Below are positions 5,010 through 9,316 of a DNA stretch of 9,316 nucleotides, in pieces. The stretch lies in assembly GCA_016929465.1 (NCBI GenBank), contig JAFGIT010000045.1:1-9316 (forward strand), written 5' to 3'. The position numbers were made by a program, and so were the translations under genes. The notes under the pieces are model-generated. The model had not been told where the DNA came from. It made no database searches and was given only the letters and a program-made list of their open reading frames with translations. Numbering within the stretch: position 1 is the first letter of the stretch; the number at the start of each line of letters is the position of its first letter. Source of the stretch: Candidatus Coatesiibacteriota bacterium. GTDB lineage: Bacteria > B130-G9.

Positions 5010-8000
5010 ATGCCCCATTTGACAGTTCACCTTGGACAAGATAGCTCCGCGAAGGGAACTCGCTTTGAGAGCGAGCTCCGACGGCGCATCGCTGAGGACC
5101 GGGCCGATTCTCTCTTGTATCTCGTTTCATGCCGGTCGTTTGCGAGGCAAATCGAGAGATTCCTGCTCGAGGATACGCCCGGTTTCTTCTCGCTCCCGCT
5201 CATCACATTTAGCAGCCTTTTCAAGGACATCTTCTATATGCTCCGGTATCCCAGGCGTCTGGTGGATTCGGTCACTCGGGAGGCCATTATAGGAGTCTTG
5301 CTTGAGAATGCTGCATCTGATTGGCGGCTGACCGCTATAAGGCGGTCGAGCATGGGCAGAGGGCTCTGCAAAACGCTTTCCAGGCTGTTCGCGGTATTCG
5401 GGACGCGTTCATTTGTCGATTCCAGCTCGATCAGGAATGCAATAGAGATGCGCGGCGGGACCATCGACAACAAGCTCGCTGACGCCCTCGCCCTATATGA
5501 TCGGTATCGCCAGGCATTATCGAGCAGCAATCTGATGGATCCCGAACACGCTGGTGCTCTCGTCTGTGACGCTATTCGGAATGGAGATGAACGACTAGCC
5601 CGGTATCTGGGCTCGATCGAGCTGATGATAGTGGACGGTTTCTTCAGCTTTTCTCCCCTGGAAGAGCAGCTTCTAATGGCCCTCGTTGGAGTACTCCCGG
5701 AGAGCTGGATTGCGCTCGACTGTGGTGACGATGGCCAGGATGAGCTCTTCGAATTGCCTAGAAGGATGCTATCCAACTTACGCACGTTGGGAGGGGGAGT
5801 CGAGCTCGAGGTCGAACAACATACCTCGAACGGGGGACAGAATGGCTTACGTAGAGAGCTAGCTCGCAGGCTGTTCTCAGCAGATGCTCCGGCTGAAGAT
5901 TCGGAGGAGGGCATCGATCTCCACTCGCAATGCTGCCTGCTCGCGGCAAATGATAGCCGGGAGGAATTGAGAGCGGTCGCGAGGACGATCAAGGGGAAGA
6001 TTCTCGACGAGGGATGTCCTCTATCTCGCATCGCCGTGACCTCTCCGCAATCCACGGAGAAGGAAAGAGAACTAAAGGCAGTCCTTCTCGACCACGGGAT
6101 TCCGGTCGCCGCCCCGGAGGCTCTCCGACTCCAGGATTCTGTCGTGGTTCAATCAGTGCTCTCCATGTCGGAACTCGTTGGGAGCGGCTTCCGCAGGGAA
6201 CTGCTGCTCGATTTCCTCTCATGTCCATTCTTCACCCCCGAGCGTCTGGTCAAATTAATGGATGATATTCCGCCGATCAGGATAAACCAGGTATATATTG
6301 ATAAGCTGACCAGGTTGGCAAAGATCTCGGGTGGCGGGGATGAAGGTCTCGCCTCGTATCGCGCCGGATTTGAGGCACTCGTGGGGCACGAGCGATCGGG
6401 ACTCGAGAGAAGTGATGAAGTCGATCATCCCGGACAGAACTACTCAGAGCAACAAATCAGTTTGCTTCTACTGGTCCTTGAGTCGTTGAACTCGAAGCTA
6501 ACGACGCCCTGCGATCCGTCGGAATTTGCGAGGCTATTCAAGCAATTGCTGCTCGATTTAGACCTATTAGAGAATATGGTTGCGGAATTCAGGGGCCCCG
6601 ATGACGCGATACGCCTGCAACTCGAACAGGAGGCTCTGGCCAGATTCCTGGACATGGTTGAAAGCCACTGCCTTGGTCTCGAAAGCGCCGGAGTTTCACA
6701 GGTGATGCCGGTGGACATTTTATCGGCGCTCAGGTCGAGAGCTAATTCAGAGCTGGTCCGAGTGTCAACAGGTGCCGAGGGCGTGAAGCTGCTGCCGATG
6801 AAAGAGGCCTGGCTTGCGCAGTGCGACTACTTATTCTGCATTGGAATGACCGAGGTAGCCTTTCCGGGGCCAGTTCGAAGAGACGTCTTCCTTTCGACCA
6901 AAGTTCGCTCGTGCCTCGGATTGAGGCCCATTGATGAGAAAGTCTCGGAGAGCAAATTCCTTACCTATGCCTTGTTGCTCGCGCCATTGAAGCAAGTCTT
7001 CTTCTCGCATCCGTCTGCAGCTGATGAGCAGCCTACTCTGATGTCTCCCTATCTGCAGGAGCTGATGCTCGCCGGTGCAGGAGCCCCAACCAGATGGGCG
7101 GACCTGCCGGAGAACAATGACTGTCCCAGCAATATAGAAGGGCTTCAGCTTTGGCTCGGCCGCAAGGCCCAGAGCTCGAAGGAACCACCTCCCCAGACTG
7201 CTATAATTCAGGATGCCCTGACTCTATTGAGTAGCAATGAACAGGATGCTAAGCCAGGGATTACGCCGCGAGGAATCGCTCGGCGCATAGAAGCATCAAC
7301 GAAACGTGAATTGATTGATGCATGTTCCTGCTATGGCGGGAGATTGAGCGGCGATGTGATCGATGAGACAATCAACCTTTTGACCGACGATAACCTGTCG
7401 AAGGAGCACGGCCGGCGAGTTTTCTCGATGTCTAGCTCGGCGCTCGAGAGCTACAAGGCCTGCCCCTTTAAATTCTTCGCATCGAGGATTCTCAGGATTA
7501 AGCCCCCCGATGAATTCGAGCCCGACATTGCGGCGAATGACCTGGGCACTCTCATCCACGAGATTCTGCGGGTATTCTACGAGAATCGACTCCGGGCGGA
7601 TGGATCGATCGTGGTCGTAACCGCCCAGAGTCTCGCCGAGGCTCGCAGGGAAATTCTCGAGATTGCGAGAGAGCACCTCGAGATGGCATTAAAGCCGGGA
7701 TTGACGAGAGAGCGAATCTCGAAGCAGCTGCTCGAACCAGGCGCCTTGTTAGATTCATTCCTCGACAACGAAGCAGGCGACAAAGATGGCTGGCGGCCCC
7801 TGCATCTCGAAGCAGTTTTTGGTCCTATGAAGAGGCCGGGGCGGGAGACCGGGAAGCTGAGCACCGAGCCGCTTCTGCTCGAATGCGACACCGAAGGAGG
7901 CTCCGAATTGGTGGCCCTCCATGGCATAATCGACCGCATCGATTCCCGCGTGAGTGACGGAAGCCTCGTCTATCGAGTGCTTGACTACAAGACCGGCCAG

Positions 8001-8306
8001 GTCCCACAACCAAAGGACTTGAGGAGCGGATTGTCGCTGCAGTTGCCGATATACGTGGCTGCTGTCAAGGCCATACTGGGCGGGGAAGCGACCGCCGCCT
8101 ACTATCAAGTCTCCCCAACGGACGAGGTCAAGATCAGGGAGTATAAGAGGGATGATGCCCTTTCAAAGGCAGTGGAGAACCTGAACCAGGCCATCTCGGA
8201 GATCATCTCGGGCATCCTCGCCGGAGACTTCGCAGCAAATCCATCCGATGACGACACAAACAAGTGCAAATACTGCGACTATAGGGGCATCTGCAGGAAG
8301 AAATAA
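5010..8306 (+). CDS. addB: AddB-like subunit of the ATP-dependent helicase-nuclease, with PD-(D/E)XK and Fe-S nuclease domain
   Basis: AddB pairs with AddA to resect double-strand DNA ends for RecA-dependent repair. From ATG 5010 the product has 1098 residues. The N-terminal strand and loop HLGQDSSAKGT (7-17) sits where AddB has its Walker A, but reads G-x4-A-K-G instead of G-x4-G-K-[ST], so ATP binding there is probably lost. The next helicase-like block IVDGFFSFSPLEEQLL (about 207-222) fits the family, as does the central GVKLLPMKEAWLAQCDYLF segment. The C-terminal nuclease appears intact: SYKACPFKFF with Cys818, H850 in GTLIHEIL, D975 in GIIDRID, and the D992-Y-K994 of LDYKTG. The final C1086-x2-C1089-x5-C1095 together with Cys818 forms the expected four-Cys iron-sulfur site. 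An in-frame ATG at 4923 would add 29 atypical residues; I prefer 5010 because family members begin at this strand, though it lacks an SD. addA follows after 38 bp. Confidence 0.82.
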   Translation: MPHLTVHLGQDSSAKGTRFESELRRRIAEDRADSLLYLVSCRSFARQIERFLLEDTPGFFSLPLITFSSLFKDIFYMLRYPRRLVDSVTREAIIGVLLENAASDWRLTAIRRSSMGRGLCKTLSRLFAVFGTRSFVDSSSIRNAIEMRGGTIDNKLADALALYDRYRQALSSSNLMDPEHAGALVCDAIRNGDERLARYLGSIELMIVDGFFSFSPLEEQLLMALVGVLPESWIALDCGDDGQDELFELPRRMLSNLRTLGGGVELEVEQHTSNGGQNGLRRELARRLFSADAPAEDSEEGIDLHSQCCLLAANDSREELRAVARTIKGKILDEGCPLSRIAVTSPQSTEKERELKAVLLDHGIPVAAPEALRLQDSVVVQSVLSMSELVGSGFRRELLLDFLSCPFFTPERLVKLMDDIPPIRINQVYIDKLTRLAKISGGGDEGLASYRAGFEALVGHERSGLERSDEVDHPGQNYSEQQISLLLLVLESLNSKLTTPCDPSEFARLFKQLLLDLDLLENMVAEFRGPDDAIRLQLEQEALARFLDMVESHCLGLESAGVSQVMPVDILSALRSRANSELVRVSTGAEGVKLLPMKEAWLAQCDYLFCIGMTEVAFPGPVRRDVFLSTKVRSCLGLRPIDEKVSESKFLTYALLLAPLKQVFFSHPSAADEQPTLMSPYLQELMLAGAGAPTRWADLPENNDCPSNIEGLQLWLGRKAQSSKEPPPQTAIIQDALTLLSSNEQDAKPGITPRGIARRIEASTKRELIDACSCYGGRLSGDVIDETINLLTDDNLSKEHGRRVFSMSSSALESYKACPFKFFASRILRIKPPDEFEPDIAANDLGTLIHEILRVFYENRLRADGSIVVVTAQSLAEARREILEIAREHLEMALKPGLTRERISKQLLEPGALLDSFLDNEAGDKDGWRPLHLEAVFGPMKRPGRETGKLSTEPLLLECDTEGGSELVALHGIIDRIDSRVSDGSLVYRVLDYKTGQVPQPKDLRSGLSLQLPIYVAAVKAILGGEATAAYYQVSPTDEVKIREYKRDDALSKAVENLNQAISEIISGILAGDFAANPSDDDTNKCKYCDYRGICRKK

Positions 8307-8344
8307 TGATCGTTTTAAGCCATAGGACGGCCGGGTAAGTGGCC

Positions 8345-9316
8345 ATGAGCACTAAATACGAGAGAATTCTCGGTAGGCTTACAGACAGCCAGAAAAAAGC
8401 GGCGCTTTCGCCAGACAATGTGGTCCTGAAGGCGGCTGCTGGCTCCGGCAAGACCACGGTCCTGGTCGCGAGGTTCATCGAGACCTTCAAGAGGCATTTA
8501 GAGAGAAGGACCGACCGCAGCATTGCGGATGAGTTCGCCTCTGTGGTAGCCATAACCTTCACCAGGAAAGCCGCGGCAGAGCTGGAAGAGCGGATACGCA
8601 CATATCTTGCGGACGCCCTTCTGAGCGTCTCGGGGACCTCTGCTGCGTGGCGAGTGGCGAGCGAGGCGATGGCCCAGTCCAATATCGGCACCATCCACTC
8701 CTTCTGCGGCGCGATACTCAGGAGGTTTGCCGTCGAGGCGGGGCTCGATCCCGAGTTCGCAATCATCGACGAGTCGCAAAGCGCCTTGATGCGACGGGAG
8801 GCCGTCGAATCGCTTTTTCTAAAGGGCATTACCGCCGAAGAAGGGACGCCATCGGTATTCACTGCCTATACGCGCAATCAGGGAGTCGATCTGATTCTGC
8901 TGATATTGGACAAGATCGATATTCTGAGAGGGCATTTTCGGGTGTTCAGCGATGGTACGGATGTGGAGATAGCCGAGCACATACAAAGAGCGCTCGACGG
9001 CGTCGAATTCACCCCGAAGAAGACCAAGGGCGGAGATTACGACCCGATAGAGGAGGCTTCCCGCCTGAGGCTTTTTGCGAGGAACGCTGCGTCCGCACGT
9101 AGGGAGTACGATGTCCGCAAGCGGGCCCTTTCACTCATGGACTTCGACGACCTTCAGTCCGCGACCTTGGCCCTTCTATCTGGGATGAATGAGGCCGAGC
9201 TCGCGAGATTGCGGTCAGAGTTCTCGACGATCATGATAGATGAGTTTCAGGATACAGACCGCTTTCAGTGGGAACTCGCAAGGAGCCTCTCCAGCGACGA
9301 TCGTGACGAGATAGGA
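8345..9316 (+). CDS. addA: AddA helicase-nuclease subunit, N-terminal part (runs off window)
   Basis: The frame is open from ATG 8345 through the window end without a stop, encoding 324 residues of a protein that is usually over 1000 residues. It is a UvrD/Rep-type superfamily 1A helicase. A Q-motif-like TDSQKKA (Q16) is followed by motif I AAAGSGKTT (K36-T37), motif Ia AITFTRKAAAEL, motif Ib/Ic NIGTIHSFC, MDFDDL, and motif II IDEFQDTDRFQW with D299-E300 of the Walker B. The order addB-addA, 38 bp apart, supports AddA over a generic UvrD; its C-terminal nuclease domain would lie beyond the window. The SD is weak (GTAAGTGG). A GTG at 8339, in frame, is an alternative start that adds two residues. 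As the only subunit with an intact Walker A here, AddA likely supplies the motor activity. Confidence 0.88.
   Translation, partial: MSTKYERILGRLTDSQKKAALSPDNVVLKAAAGSGKTTVLVARFIETFKRHLERRTDRSIADEFASVVAITFTRKAAAELEERIRTYLADALLSVSGTSAAWRVASEAMAQSNIGTIHSFCGAILRRFAVEAGLDPEFAIIDESQSALMRREAVESLFLKGITAEEGTPSVFTAYTRNQGVDLILLILDKIDILRGHFRVFSDGTDVEIAEHIQRALDGVEFTPKKTKGGDYDPIEEASRLRLFARNAASARREYDVRKRALSLMDFDDLQSATLALLSGMNEAELARLRSEFSTIMIDEFQDTDRFQWELARSLSSDDRDEIG

Noticed and set aside
5010-8306. Very frequent CTCGA/TCTCGA pentamers and hexamers in addB, considered as a Chi-like or uptake motif
   Set aside because: They mostly arise from common codon pairs (CTC or ATTCTC followed by GA-starting codons) in one or more frames. 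Without whole-genome counts and strand skew, no special role can be claimed.

Overview
The window looks like a chromosomal stretch of a Gram-negative, moderately GC-rich bacterium that is probably from a poorly sampled phylum. It carries a BamD-type outer-membrane assembly lipoprotein, an AddAB-type recombination nuclease, a SerA plus class V aminotransferase pair, and a 'four helix bundle suffix' protein. I cannot name the taxon from sequence alone. No rRNA, tRNA, CRISPR array or transposase gene was seen.

Layout, left to right. At 1-110 (minus strand) lies the start of a truncated gene with a signal-peptide-like N-terminus and a strong Shine-Dalgarno (SD) site. Upstream of it are a near-consensus sigma-54 promoter (172-187) and a cluster of dyads (298-387). 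A minus-strand four-helix-bundle gene (483-1124) follows, bracketed by inverted arrays of a 9-bp ATGGACnnn repeat. Next come bamD (1151-1984) and a dCMP deaminase gene (1965-2450). These two overlap and are read on the minus strand, so they are transcribed deaminase, bamD, then possibly the four-helix gene. A strong intrinsic terminator (2583-2620) separates that group from a second minus-strand operon: a class V aminotransferase (3621-4694) followed by serA (2651-3562), driven by a sigma-70-like promoter at 4758-4785. From about 5010 the plus strand carries addB (to 8306) and then the 5' part of addA (8345 to the window end).

How the genes fit together. SerA and the aminotransferase could perform the first two steps of serine synthesis from 3-phosphoglycerate; no SerB-type phosphatase is visible here. 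AddB and AddA are the two subunits of the helicase-nuclease that processes double-strand breaks for recombination. dCMP deaminase feeds dTMP synthesis, and BamD belongs to the outer-membrane protein insertion machine; their coupling seems organisational rather than functional.

The least ordinary parts are in the first 1.1 kb. One is the unlisted secreted-protein start under apparent sigma-54 control, with two copies of a GTGGRTCAA/TTGAYCCA dyad about 150-220 bp upstream. The other is the four-helix-bundle cassette, whose two flanking repeat arrays could pair in the transcript.
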